Below, one piece after another: positions 1-9,400 of a DNA stretch of 64,000 nt; position 1 is the first letter of the stretch, and every line of letters begins with the position of its first letter. Location of the stretch: positions 2,294,001-2,358,000 of the forward strand of contig NC_014145.1 of assembly GCF_000253115.1 (NCBI RefSeq), read 5' to 3'. A program made the translations under genes and the position numbers. The notes beneath the pieces are model-generated. The model ran no database searches. It worked only from the letters and a program-made list of their open reading frames with translations, and was not told the DNA's origin. Source of the DNA: Thiomonas arsenitoxydans (GTDB lineage Bacteria; Pseudomonadota; Gammaproteobacteria; Burkholderiales; Burkholderiaceae_C).

Positions 1-761
1 TTGCCCAACTCGGAATTGAAGGCGCCGCGTGGAGGCAGAACCACCTGGTCACGCTTGGGCGAATAAAAGGCGTGCTCGGGATGCTCGCCGTAGCTGAGTC
101 CATCGCGCGCCATGGCCTCCTTGAGCGACTCGCCTCGCGTCACCGGGTCGAAGGTCGGGGTAGGTGCCAGGGGCTCCAGTTTCAGCCCCTCGCATTGCGC
201 GACGTTGAACACGGTGTGAACGCGTGATGTCCAGGTGTCGAGTTCGCGCGCCTTGTCCCAGCTCAGATGTTGCGGGCCTTGTTCGGTGCGGCGCTGCACG
301 CGCAGATCGGTGGTCTTGACGTGCAGGGTGGCGTCCTTGTCAGTCGGCATGCCGACCGCCGCCCGGCCGTTCTTCTCGCTGAACACCTTCACCCGCATGC
401 CGTTGAGCGTGACGCTGATGTCCTTGCGGGCATAGAAGGGTTGTTCTTTCCACAGCTCGACGGGCAGACCGTGTTCGCCCTTTTTGATGCGCCCGCCCAG
501 GGCGTTGATCTGCTTGACGGTGCCATAGCGCGGATCGGTGTAACCTCGATCGGCTTGCTCCAGCATCAGCATGAGGCGGTTGCCGCCACGGTATTCCCGG
601 CCGGTTTCCATATTGCGCGGCAGACCTGCCCGCAACGCGGCAAAGGGCTTGTCCCAGGGAATCTGTCCCTGCTCCAAGGTCTGAACGAGTTTGTCGGTGA
701 GTTCCTGGCGCAGGTCGCGCGGCGGTTTGACGGGGTGATCGGGTTTGATGTTCTCAGCCAT
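1..761 (-). CDS. ArdC-like antirestriction protein, 3' end outside window
   Basis: Reading leftwards from an ATG at 761 the frame stays open to the window edge (about 253 codons), so the C-terminus is missing. The N-terminus contains TDKLVQTLEQGQIPWDKPF, which matches the start of the ArdC/DUF1738 ssDNA-binding domain of conjugative plasmids and ICEs. In that family a zincin-like metallopeptidase domain usually follows, and here it would lie off the window. ArdC proteins protect incoming single-stranded DNA from host restriction. The start overlaps the stop of the small upstream gene by 8 bp (ATGGCTGA), which suggests translational coupling. It belongs to the same transfer fragment as the primase upstream. 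Confidence 0.75.
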   Translation of the reverse strand, partial: MAENIKPDHPVKPPRDLRQELTDKLVQTLEQGQIPWDKPFAALRAGLPRNMETGREYRGGNRLMLMLEQADRGYTDPRYGTVKQINALGGRIKKGEHGLPVELWKEQPFYARKDISVTLNGMRVKVFSEKNGRAAVGMPTDKDATLHVKTTDLRVQRRTEQGPQHLSWDKARELDTWTSRVHTVFNVAQCEGLKLEPLAPTPTFDPVTRGESLKEAMARDGLSYGEHPEHAFYSPKRDQVVLPPRGAFNSELG

Positions 762-897
762 GATCAGCCTCCGTTTGCGTGTCATCTTCGAAGTCCGCGC
801 CGAGCGCTTCGGCCGTGGCGCGGTCAGGGACGAAGATGGACTCAAACTCGGGGGCGCCGTCCGCAGGGACGACGGCTGGGGTTTCGGGGTTTTGCAT
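754..897 (-). CDS. small hypothetical protein between primase and ardC-like gene
   Basis: A 47-residue acidic protein starts MQNPETPAVV. The ATG at 897 is preceded by an ACAGGAG ribosome site about 5-8 bases upstream, which favours it over the longer in-frame start at 939. Its stop overlaps the start of the ArdC-like gene by 8 bp. It has no recognisable domain. The sequence is rich in Asp, Glu, Ala and Pro with no membrane segment. Position suggests an accessory of the transfer operon; function unknown. Confidence 0.5.
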   Translation of the reverse strand: MQNPETPAVVPADGAPEFESIFVPDRATAEALGADFEDDTQTEADHG

Positions 898-970
898 GAC
901 GGGCTCCTGTGAGATAGGCCGTGGCGCACGACGCGCCACGGAGAGACTCTGTGGAGTGGGGACAGGAGGC

Positions 971-3490
971 TCAGCCGCCCAGGCTCATGTCGCGGCTGGG
1001 TTGCCGCGGTCGGGAACGGACAGGCGCGCGCTGCGGCGCTTCGACCTCGCGTTCTTCGGCGCGCTCATGGGCGACGACTTCACGTTCCACGGCTTTTTCC
1101 TGCGCCTTTTCTTCGGTGCGCTCTTGCTTTTGTTCCTGCGCTTCGCGTTTTTTCAGCTCTTCGTCGATGTTGCGGGTGCGCAGTTGTTGCTGAAGCTGTT
1201 CCCGTTCGGTCTCGATCTTGGCCCACATGCGCTCGGTCACGCGCTCGCCCAGCGGGGTGAGGCGATCCTTGTCGTCGATCAGGCGGGTCTGTTCGTCATG
1301 GCCCTGCAGTTGGGTGCGCTGCTCTGGCGTGAGGGGCTGATCGCGCGAGGCGCGTTCGAGGGCGTCGAAGCCGTGGATGTCGAGCTTGCCGAGCAAGGCT
1401 TCGGCCTGCATGGCTTGTGCATCGACGGTGTAGGCGCGCCTGTCGCCGCCATGATCTGCGCGGGCCGCTTCGACGCTGCCCTTGCCGACTGCTGGCGCGG
1501 TGAGTCTTGTGTCTGCACCGAGTTCTTCGCTCTGCAGGGTTTGCAGGCGGCCGAGCTGCCAGGTCTGTTGCAGTTCGGGGTTCTGCACTTTCAGACCCAT
1601 GCGACCGGCAATCTCGGCGGTGCGCTCCTGGAATTCGCGGCTGCCGTTGAGTTGCAGCCCTTTGTCCATGTCGTACTTCTGCTCGGCAAGACGCAGGGCG
1701 GCCTCGATCTCGCGGTCATCGACGTGGTAGAGATCGACCCGCTCGCCGCGGTCTGTCATCACCCGCTCGCCATCGCGCGCATAGTGAACGCACTTCGGCG
1801 GTCCGTCCTCGATGTCGTGGGTCAGGCCATCGAGCACTTCGGGTTCCATCGCGGCGGTGCGCCGGCCCCGGATGCTTTGCTGCGCGGGATCGCGGCGTTT
1901 TTCTTGTTCGAGCAGACGGGCGGCGGCGGGGTCGTGTTCGGCGCGAGGTTCCAGAAACTCGCGCAGGGTCGGAACGAGAGGTAGGCTGCTGGCCAGGGTC
2001 TTGCGCTCGGCGGCCTGCTGTTTCTGCAGATGCTCGATTTGCTTGGCGGCCTCGAACGTCTGCACATCGGGATCGCCCCCATTCTTGACGGTTTCGGCGC
2101 GTTGCTGAGCCAGACCGGAAAACAGGGATTCCCGCGCAGCTTGATGCTGCGCGTTCAGGTCATGCCAGGCCTTGGTGCGAATTTCGCGGGCGGGCTGGGC
2201 CGCTTCGCGCCAGGCATTCAACAAGGCGGCTTCTTTCTCTGCGTCGCTGACTTCCGCCACTTTTTGCTCTGGCTTCGGCTCCTTTTCGGACTCGACTTGC
2301 TCCAGGGCCGCGTTGAGGTCGGCGAACTCCGCTCGCTTCAGGTTCACAGCTTGCTGGAGAGGGGCGAGTTCATCGGGGGCGGGTTTCTGCTGCGGTTCGA
2401 TTTCAGCTTGTGGTTCCATCGGTTTCTCCTGCTTGAGATAGGGAGTGGGGGACAAGGGCTGACGCCCCTGCCCGGCGGATGGCGCGAGGCCGGGATGGCT
2501 GCGCTGGAAAATCCACGGCGGGACCGCGCGATCCAGGGTGGCGCGGATCGCATCCGGGCCGCTGTCGCGGAGTTGGTCGCGGGCGTCGTAGCCGGGGGGT
2601 GTGACGCCGGAGATTTTTTCGGGAAGGGCGATAGCGGTGCGGGCGCTGCCGAGGATGCGGGCGGCTTTGAGGGCATTGATCTGTCCTTTGTGGGCAGCAC
2701 GCTCGCCGTCGTTGTCGGCGTAGAGAGTCATGCGGCCCTGCATTTCGTCATGCAGGGCGCGGGCGACATCGGGCAGGTTTTGCGCCGAGAGCGCGGCAAT
2801 GACGGGCAGGCCTGTGGCCTGATGGAGGGCCAGCGCGGTGCCGATGCCTTCGCACATCACGACATGCGGGGCGGTTTTGGCGGTCTCGAAGGCGCGCAGT
2901 GGCGCTTCGGCGTCCTGACCGTCGATGGGGATGACGGCGAAGGCGCCCTGTGTCGGCGTACCCGCGACGAAGCGTTTGTCGGCAGACTGGCCCGGTTCGG
3001 CCCAGGCGATGCGCTGTGTGCCAACCCAGCCGGGTTCACCGGCGGTGAGCTTGAGCATGGGCACGAGCAATTGCGCACTGTGCTGCCGCAGCCCAGCTGT
3101 GGGCAGTGCGGGGTTTTGAAGATAGGGAAAGTTCTGCGGCTCATGGCTGGCCTCCCAGCGCGCCAGGCTGTCGGAAATTGCGGCCTTTTGTCGCTCAGCT
3201 TGTTGCCGCAGCCAGGCGACGCGTTCGGCTTCAACCTTTTGTTGTTCTACAGGCGTGCGTTCCCGCGCCAGCTCCGGGCGAAAGGCGATGGGTTTGCCCT
3301 CGGCCTTGAAGTTGGTCACCCAGCCGGTGCCGTCCTCGCGCAGCAGATAGGCTGCGTCGTTCCTGCCATTCGGGCGGTCGCCCACGTCGGCGCGGTGAAT
3401 ACGGCCATCTACCTGCAGACGCTGCGGGTCGATGTGCACATCCTGCAGACGGGCGAAGTCGAGAAACTGGGTGAGCTGGGTCGTGTCCAT
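971..3490 (-). CDS. TOPRIM primase-like transfer protein with LPD7 domain
   Basis: The 839-residue protein has an N-terminal primase-like region, a TOPRIM domain at about residues 205-300 (CEGIGTAL, then YADNDGE supplying the acidic metal-binding residues), a long Gln/Glu/Lys-rich linker with coiled-coil character, and an LPD7 domain at about 590-690 (VDLYHVDDREIEAALRLAE). The C-terminal 100 residues are highly charged (Glu/Arg/Gln repeats). Proteins of this layout accompany relaxases in ICEs and plasmids, like the TraC primases, and are thought to prime the transferred strand in the recipient. It heads the operon primase - small protein - ArdC. The same LPD7 domain occurs in the relaxase at 29.9-32.0 kb, suggesting both fragments derive from one element type. 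Confidence 0.8.
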   Translation of the reverse strand: MDTTQLTQFLDFARLQDVHIDPQRLQVDGRIHRADVGDRPNGRNDAAYLLREDGTGWVTNFKAEGKPIAFRPELARERTPVEQQKVEAERVAWLRQQAERQKAAISDSLARWEASHEPQNFPYLQNPALPTAGLRQHSAQLLVPMLKLTAGEPGWVGTQRIAWAEPGQSADKRFVAGTPTQGAFAVIPIDGQDAEAPLRAFETAKTAPHVVMCEGIGTALALHQATGLPVIAALSAQNLPDVARALHDEMQGRMTLYADNDGERAAHKGQINALKAARILGSARTAIALPEKISGVTPPGYDARDQLRDSGPDAIRATLDRAVPPWIFQRSHPGLAPSAGQGRQPLSPTPYLKQEKPMEPQAEIEPQQKPAPDELAPLQQAVNLKRAEFADLNAALEQVESEKEPKPEQKVAEVSDAEKEAALLNAWREAAQPAREIRTKAWHDLNAQHQAARESLFSGLAQQRAETVKNGGDPDVQTFEAAKQIEHLQKQQAAERKTLASSLPLVPTLREFLEPRAEHDPAAARLLEQEKRRDPAQQSIRGRRTAAMEPEVLDGLTHDIEDGPPKCVHYARDGERVMTDRGERVDLYHVDDREIEAALRLAEQKYDMDKGLQLNGSREFQERTAEIAGRMGLKVQNPELQQTWQLGRLQTLQSEELGADTRLTAPAVGKGSVEAARADHGGDRRAYTVDAQAMQAEALLGKLDIHGFDALERASRDQPLTPEQRTQLQGHDEQTRLIDDKDRLTPLGERVTERMWAKIETEREQLQQQLRTRNIDEELKKREAQEQKQERTEEKAQEKAVEREVVAHERAEEREVEAPQRAPVRSRPRQPSRDMSLGG

Positions 3491-3911
3491 GCCCTGACTC
3501 TGCAGGGTGGGGACGGATGGTGCGGCGTTTGATCAGACCCGCCGTATTTCCCGCTTCAACCCGTCGTCGCTTTCAATCGAAAGCCGCCACCGGCGGCGGC
3601 GTGTCGATCGGACGAGGCGGCGCGCTGGTGTTCGGGGTCGAACCGACTCTTTGGGGGACTGCTGATCGGCCTTAGCGCTCGGTCGGGCCGAGCGAAAGAA
3701 AGGCCGCTGTCGGCCATCTAATGCCGTTCGATGATTCTGGTGAGCCGCCATCTGACCATGGCAAACGAACTGCGTGCAGCGGCAGGCTTGAATTTCGGCG
3801 CTTTCCAATCGGCTCACGGCAAACCCGGCGCATGGCTCAAATCGGCGTCGGCGCTAATTCCCATCTAGGCGCGCAAGGGAAAGGGCCTCTTCCCATGAAC
3901 ACCCGGAACAT
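3491..3911. other. gene-poor spacer between transfer fragment and dmeF
   Basis: No convincing full gene is seen in these 421 bases. The left half has a GC-rich imperfect hairpin around 3590-3602 (CGCCACCGGCGGCGG). The right half holds a short reading frame that is one copy of a repeat also found near 19.6 kb. It probably marks a junction between mobile-element remnants and the metal-efflux genes. Confidence 0.5.
3731..3868 (+). repeat. diverged repeat copy A (LNFGAFQ motif)
   Basis: A 45-codon frame ends in TAG. Its core, GLNFGAFQSAHGKPGAWLKS, recurs at 19.56-19.64 kb as GLNFGAFQPAYGKPGAWLKS. About 80 bases are nearly identical and the changes mostly keep the reading frame, so this looks like the tail of a real but unrecognised gene present in two broken copies. 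The flanking DNA differs between the copies. Confidence 0.55.
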
Positions 3912-5180
3912 CTAGCGCGTGACTTGAACGGTCACGTGGGAAAGATCGGAAAAGCGGGCGAGCAGGCGCTGGTAATGAACACAATCCCTTTCGCCGTCAT
4001 GATTTTGCACGGCGAGGATCGCGCCCAAGTGGCCCGGGCCCAGGCGCCAGAGGTGCAGATCGCGGATGCTGTCACCCTGCGCCTTCACCAGCGTCGCGAT
4101 GTCATGGCTAAGCCGACGGTCTGGATTCATGTCGAGCAGAATCGCACCCGTGTCGCGGACTAGGCCGAATGACCAATTGGCGATCACCAATGCCCCGACG
4201 ATGCCCATGACCGGATCCATGAAATTCAAGCCGAAGAATTTGCCTGCGGCCAAGCCCAGGATCGCAAGGACGGAGACTGCCGCATCCGCCGCAACGTGCA
4301 CAAACGCTGCACGCATGTTGTGGTCTCGGTGGTGCCCGCCATGTGTATGGGGTATGGGTTCTTCGTAATGCAGCGTGGCGCCGAACGACTCGAAGCGCGC
4401 CCCGAGCTTCACGTGCAGGCTGAAATCGTGTGGCTCGGGAATCTCCTCGACTGACTCCCAGCAGTCACCTACGTCACGCAAGGCAAAGCGCTGCTCTTCC
4501 CCGCCGGTGCGCACCGTGGTTAGCATGACATCAGCCGCCCAAAGGGGCTGCGCACTCCCTGGCTCTTGGAGAGAGCGCACCCGGAAGCGCGGAGGAACCC
4601 CATCCTCGAAGATGCTCAACTGCAGGCGTCCGGCCGGGGTGTCAATAACCTTCGGCTCGTCGTCATGTGCATGACCGGAGTGGTCGTGCGCATGGCCATT
4701 GCCGTGGTGGTGACCATGGTCGCCGCCACTGAGCATCCAGGCGCTGACAATGTTTACTATCAGTCCGAGGAAGGCGATCGCGATAGCCTCGTTGAAACCA
4801 ATGCGCACAGGATGGAGCAGGCGGTCGACGGCCTCATAGCCAATTAGCAGCGCGATCATCGCCAGGATAATCGCGCTGGAAAAACCCGCGAGGTCGCCGA
4901 CCTTGCCCGTGCCAAAGCTGAAACGCGTGTCGCGCGCATGCCGTCGCGCATAGGTGTAGGCCACGGCCGCAATGAGCATCGCTGCTGCGTGGGTGCTCAT
5001 GTGCAGGCCGTCGGCGATCAGGGCGAGGGAGCCGAAGTGCAAGCCACCGACGATCTCAATCACCATCACGACGCTGCACAGGGCGATCACCCACCAGGTT
5101 TTGTGTGCGTTTCGGTCGTGGCCCTCGCCCAGGAAAACATGCTCGTGGTCTGGTACGGCAAGTTGTGGAATGGCGTTCAT
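3912..5180 (-). CDS. dmeF: DmeF-type cobalt/nickel cation diffusion facilitator
   Basis: This 422-residue CDF-family efflux protein has six predicted membrane helices, three before and three after a long His-rich loop (DHGHHHGNGHAHDHSGHAHD, about residues 154-173) followed by an insertion typical of DmeF. HMSTHAAAML in helix II and HVAADAAVSVL in helix V carry the conserved His/Asp metal-site residues of the family (H-x3-D-like pattern). DmeF exports Co2+ and Ni2+ across the inner membrane using the proton gradient. Its start overlaps the stop of the upstream RcnR-like regulator by 4 bp, so the two form a regulator-exporter operon. Confidence 0.88.
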   Translation of the reverse strand: MNAIPQLAVPDHEHVFLGEGHDRNAHKTWWVIALCSVVMVIEIVGGLHFGSLALIADGLHMSTHAAAMLIAAVAYTYARRHARDTRFSFGTGKVGDLAGFSSAIILAMIALLIGYEAVDRLLHPVRIGFNEAIAIAFLGLIVNIVSAWMLSGGDHGHHHGNGHAHDHSGHAHDDEPKVIDTPAGRLQLSIFEDGVPPRFRVRSLQEPGSAQPLWAADVMLTTVRTGGEEQRFALRDVGDCWESVEEIPEPHDFSLHVKLGARFESFGATLHYEEPIPHTHGGHHRDHNMRAAFVHVAADAAVSVLAILGLAAGKFFGLNFMDPVMGIVGALVIANWSFGLVRDTGAILLDMNPDRRLSHDIATLVKAQGDSIRDLHLWRLGPGHLGAILAVQNHDGERDCVHYQRLLARFSDLSHVTVQVTR

Positions 5181-5455
5181 TTGAAATAGCTCCTGAACAC
5201 GTCAGCAAGCTCCTCGGCCGCGTCGGCAGCCATCGGATTCTTGCCCTTCAACGGCTCGACAAGATGGCTCTGGATATGTTCCTGGACAACCTCGCCGAGC
5301 AGTCCATTGAGAGCGCCGCGGCAACCGGCGACGACATGCAGCACTTGCTCGCACCCGGCTTCCGACTCAAGTGCGCGCTCGATGGCGTCGACCTGCCCCC
5401 GGATACGACGCACCCGGTTCAGCAGCTTGGCTTTCTGGCGGATGGTATGGCTCAT
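5177..5455 (-). CDS. dmeR: DmeR, RcnR/FrmR-family nickel/cobalt repressor
   Basis: This 92-residue all-helical protein of the CsoR/RcnR family has His3, Cys35, His60 and His64, exactly the Ni/Co ligand set known for E. coli RcnR. The N-terminus MSHTIRQKAKL is also typical. Metal binding is expected to release the repressor from DNA and permit expression of dmeF, which it overlaps by 4 bp. A C-tract palindromic site lies just upstream of the start and is a likely autoregulatory operator. Confidence 0.88.
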   Translation of the reverse strand: MSHTIRQKAKLLNRVRRIRGQVDAIERALESEAGCEQVLHVVAGCRGALNGLLGEVVQEHIQSHLVEPLKGKNPMAADAAEELADVFRSYFK

Positions 5456-5463
5456 ATCCCTAT

Positions 5464-5482
5464 GATAGCCTACCCCCCTATC
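5464..5482. promoter_or_regulatory. putative DmeR/RcnR operator
   Basis: The site GATAGCCTACCCCCCTATC combines a run of six C/G with flanking inverted GATAG/CTATC arms. RcnR-type repressors recognise G-tracts flanked by inverted AT-containing arms. It lies 9 bases upstream of the dmeR start and 17 upstream of the divergent GDT1 gene, so it could control both. Confidence 0.6.
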
Positions 5483-5498
5483 CGATAATGTTTAACGC

Positions 5499-6071
5499 AT
5501 GCATCCTTTCCTCACATCAACCGTTCTGGTCGCCCTAGCTGAGATCGGTGACAAGACACAACTCTTGTCCCTGCTGCTGGCGGCCCGCTATCGCGCGCCC
5601 ATTCCCATCATCCTGGGTATTTTGATCGCGACCCTGGCGAACCATGGGATCGCCGCCGGTGTGGGTGACATGCTCGCCCACACCTTGAAACCGTCGGTTC
5701 TGAACTGGGCCGTCGTCCTGTCCTTCGTCGTCATGGGGCTGTGGATACTGGTCCCTGACAAACTGGATGAGGAGAACCTGTCCAAACGCAGCGCGCGCGG
5801 CATCTTCCTGACGGCCGCGCTGTCATTTTTCCTCGCCGAGATGGGCGACAAGACCCAGGTGGCGACCGTCGCGCTGGCTGCGCGCTTCAGCGAATGGATT
5901 CCAGTGGTGGCTGGTACGACGCTGGGCATGCTGCTGGCGAACGTGCCGGCAGTGCTGTTCGGACACCGATTTGCGGATCGGCTGCCGAGCCGTTGGATCC
6001 ATGCCGTCGCGGCCGTCATGTTCATCGTTCTAGGTGCACTCGCGTTGCGTACGGCATTACAGGCCCAGTAA
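5499..6071 (+). CDS. GDT1/TMEM165 (UPF0016) family cation exporter
   Basis: The 190-residue membrane protein has two homologous halves, each with the family signature: AEIGDKTQLLSLLLA near residues 14-28 and AEMGDKTQVATVALA near 108-122 (E-x-G-D-K-T/S). About six membrane helices are expected. Bacterial members export Mn2+ (MneA type), while eukaryotic ones move Ca2+/Mn2+. It is divergent from dmeRF and shares the short promoter region, so metal-responsive control is plausible but unproven. Confidence 0.85.
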   Translation: MHPFLTSTVLVALAEIGDKTQLLSLLLAARYRAPIPIILGILIATLANHGIAAGVGDMLAHTLKPSVLNWAVVLSFVVMGLWILVPDKLDEENLSKRSARGIFLTAALSFFLAEMGDKTQVATVALAARFSEWIPVVAGTTLGMLLANVPAVLFGHRFADRLPSRWIHAVAAVMFIVLGALALRTALQAQ

Positions 6072-6479
6072 GTAGCAGCAAGCTAACTCTCGACTCTACT
6101 GGCCGACGATCCGCTTTGACCAAGGTGCGCTTTATCGGTCAGAGCGCTGGACGTTCACTTTACGTAAATACTTGCAGGTGAAACACGAACTGCCCAATAG
6201 GCCAGCGTGGATCGACAGCACCTCTACGCTAGAAACGATGGTGGAAATTCGAAGCGTGCACAACACGAATGTCACCTATGTGTGACCTGAGCAGACGTAT
6301 CGGTGCAATGGTCTGACTGATAGGAGGCTCTGGCCGATTTGCGGACACCCACGGGATCAAGTCCGGCGCATGGCCGGTGTCGGCCCGATACGGTCAATCT
6401 GTTGCTTGTTCCTCGAAATTCGAGATGTCGATGTTCTGTGCCCTGACGAGCGCCAGCTCCGATTTGTACCTCGACGAAT
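6072..6479. other. intergenic region without recognisable gene
   Basis: In these 408 bases both strands have only short frames without family resemblance, plausible start signals or good codon use. I see no strong hairpin-plus-T terminator. It separates the GDT1 gene from the 3' end of the first giant signalling gene. Confidence 0.4.
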
Positions 6480-9400
6480 TCATTGTTTGTGGTGCAAACG
6501 CACCTTCTCGACAAGCCAGGCCGTGAGTTTCTTACTGGCTGCCTTTCGCACTTCTTCATCTTGTGCTTCACGGAAGATGGCGTGATAGGACTCAGCCTCT
6601 GCTGCCTCAGCGCCGAAGCGGCTCAGATAGGCATTGAGGGGGCACGGTTCTGATCGATGCATTTGGTTCGGAGAGGCTCCGTGGGCGTCCATCCAGTGGT
6701 AAGCCAATGCGCCCAATGGCGTGGAAAACTGCAATGGTGCGGGATCCGAGCTGTTCGTTCTCCTGTGCATGGCGTGTTGTACCGCCCAGTCCTGCAACTG
6801 CTCACTCGGCATGGGGCGTGCGATGCCGTAGCCTTGACCGAATTTGGCGCCCAGCACCGTCACGGCCTCGATGATCCCGTCATTTTCGACGCCCTCGACC
6901 ACAACTTCCTTCTCAAAATCTCGCCCGATCTGCACCACGGTGCGCACCAAAGTCAGTGCTTTCACCGGGTCGCGCTCGATGTCGAGAATGATGCCCTGAT
7001 CGACCTTGATGACATCAAATGGAAGGCTGGCCAGCCGTTTCAGGCTGCTGAAACCAGAGCCAAGGTCATCAATGGCGAACTGAACGCCCAACTGCCCCAG
7101 CCTGGATATCGCTTCGTCACGCAAAATCTCATCGACCTCTTGCGATTCCAGCAGTTCCAAGACGAGATGATGCGGCGCGATGGCGTGCTCACGCAAAGAT
7201 TGCTGGATCCATTGCATACAGTCCGGGTGCAAAAGCGTGGAAGGGGGCAGGTTGATGGACAGATCGATGTCCATATCTTGGGCCCGCCAATGCGCCAGCC
7301 GCTCCAAACTCTGGGACAGCCCCATGCGAAACAGCGCGTCCAAGTCGGCATCGCGCAGCGCAGGCAGAAACTGCCCCGGAGCGATGACCTTTCCCTCAGG
7401 CGAAACCAGCCGAGCCAGCGCCTCGACCTTGCTCAAACGACCGTCGATCAGATCAACCACGGGTTGCACAAACATCCTCAAACCATCCGCGTAAAGCCAT
7501 TGGCGGTACTGAGCGGCTTCACGTTGCCCGACAACAGGCGACCGTTTGCGCAGCAGATCGTCAACCAGATTCCAGCGGTTTTGTAGTGCGGCAAGAAAGG
7601 TGTGGCCCTGCTGCGTATCGAACTGGTTTGGATAGGCGCCGTAAAGGACCAGTACCGAGTCGGTCTGTCCAGCGCGCATCAGCGGAATCGCCGCCATACT
7701 GCGAATATTCAAACGCGCTGCATACTCAACCCAGGGCGCCAAGCCCAAGCTGCTTTCGTAGTTTCTGGCCGTCAGAATCGATTCGTTACGCCATGCTTGC
7801 GCGGCCAATCCCATACCCGTTTGACTGTTCGCGTCCAACGATGGTTGCAACCTTGGCGTAGAGAGGACGTCGACGATTGAATTGGCAGCATCTCCTGCAC
7901 TGCCCTGCGCCTGAAACTTCCCCATCGCATCTGGACGCAACAGGGTGCATCCACGCAAACCTGGTAGGGCCCCCAGGGCTTGAAGCTTGCCTTCTATCAC
8001 GTCAAACCATGCCTGACCCGGGCGGGGCAACGGGCGGGCCAGATAAGCGTTGTAGGCGTTCTGTACGACCAGCATGGCATCGAGCTGGCTCTGCAGGTCG
8101 ATTTGGACGCGGGCATCAAAGATCCGCTGCAATCGGCCGCGCTCCCGCGCACCTCTGTCGCTGGCGTCCAAGTGCCAATGCAGCAGGTCGCGATAGAGCT
8201 GCATCGAGACACTCAACCAAGACGATGCAACGCCAACCAATGCATGGACAGTGCCAAGATGACTTCCGCGCTCCTGAATCTGCGCAGCCGTCGTCGCTGA
8301 GTCCAGCAGGAAACGCAAGTGTGCCGCCTGCCGGGACTTCAGCCGCGCCAACTCTTGGTCGTTCAACGCGGAAAGAATGGCCGCCGTCTCGGCGCGTTGC
8401 GCGAGTTCGACATAGAAAGTCTCCACAAAATCTCGCTCGACCAACTCCAGCAGATCGTGGATCGGGTCAAGCAGCATCTGCGCATCGGAGCCAAAGGGGT
8501 CAAACGGCGGCTCCGGCGCATCATCCAAATGCTCCAGACTCACAAGCCCCCACCACTGAGTGCGCGAGGATTTGCGAGCTTTGATGCGATACATCGCAGC
8601 GTCCGCCAGGCGCAGGAGCGAGTCGGCGTTGCCACTGTCTTTTGGCGCCAGGGCCACCCCCATACTCATACCGACACTGGCAGAGCGTTCCTCCCCAAGG
8701 TCGAATGGCGTCTCGACGGTTTGATGGAGTCGCCCAAAAATGACGCTCAACTGCATCATGGCGTCTTCGGGATCAATATCTTCGATGACGAGCACAAACT
8801 CGTCGCCGCCCAGCCGGGCAATCAAGTCCGAACCCCGCGTGCACGCCAGAAGGCGCTCGCCGAGTTGTTTGAGCAGAACATCCCCCATCTCATGGCCATA
8901 GCGGTCGTTTACGGCCTTGAAGTCATCCAAATCGATCAGGCCGACCGCAACGGCGCAGCCCAATCGCGACGCGCGGTCGATCGCGCGATCCAGATGTTGT
9001 TCCAGCGCTCGCCGGTTGGGCAAGCCGGTTAGCGGATCTGCGCGACTGAGTTGTTCCAGTTGCCGCACCAGGTGCTGGCGTTCTGTGACATCAACCACCG
9101 TCCACACCACATGGGTTGAATCCCCAGGGTCCGATTCAAGTCGCCGACCGGAGATTGCAATGCAAGCCTGCTGACCATCGAGCCGCAAAATATCGAACGC
9201 ATCCAGTGTGACTTGTCCCTCCTTGAGTGCCACCCTTGTCGCCTGAACCATGCGGTCGTCCAGCAAAGAGGGAGCGACATCCCCCACTTTGCGCCCCAAT
9301 AGCTCTCGAACACTGGGGGCGCCGAAAATGCGGGCGACGGCCTCGTTCGCCTCGGCAATGATGGCCCCCGGATAACGAACCATCACCACACCCGCGACCG

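Noticed and set aside
2030..3532. 500-codon open frame on the plus strand
   Set aside because: It is antisense to the TOPRIM/LPD7 primase, whose minus-strand frame has clear domains. High GC makes long antisense frames common.
3533..3817. 94-codon minus-strand frame as a gene
   Set aside because: Arg-rich low-complexity translation overlapping the repeat on the other strand; no support.
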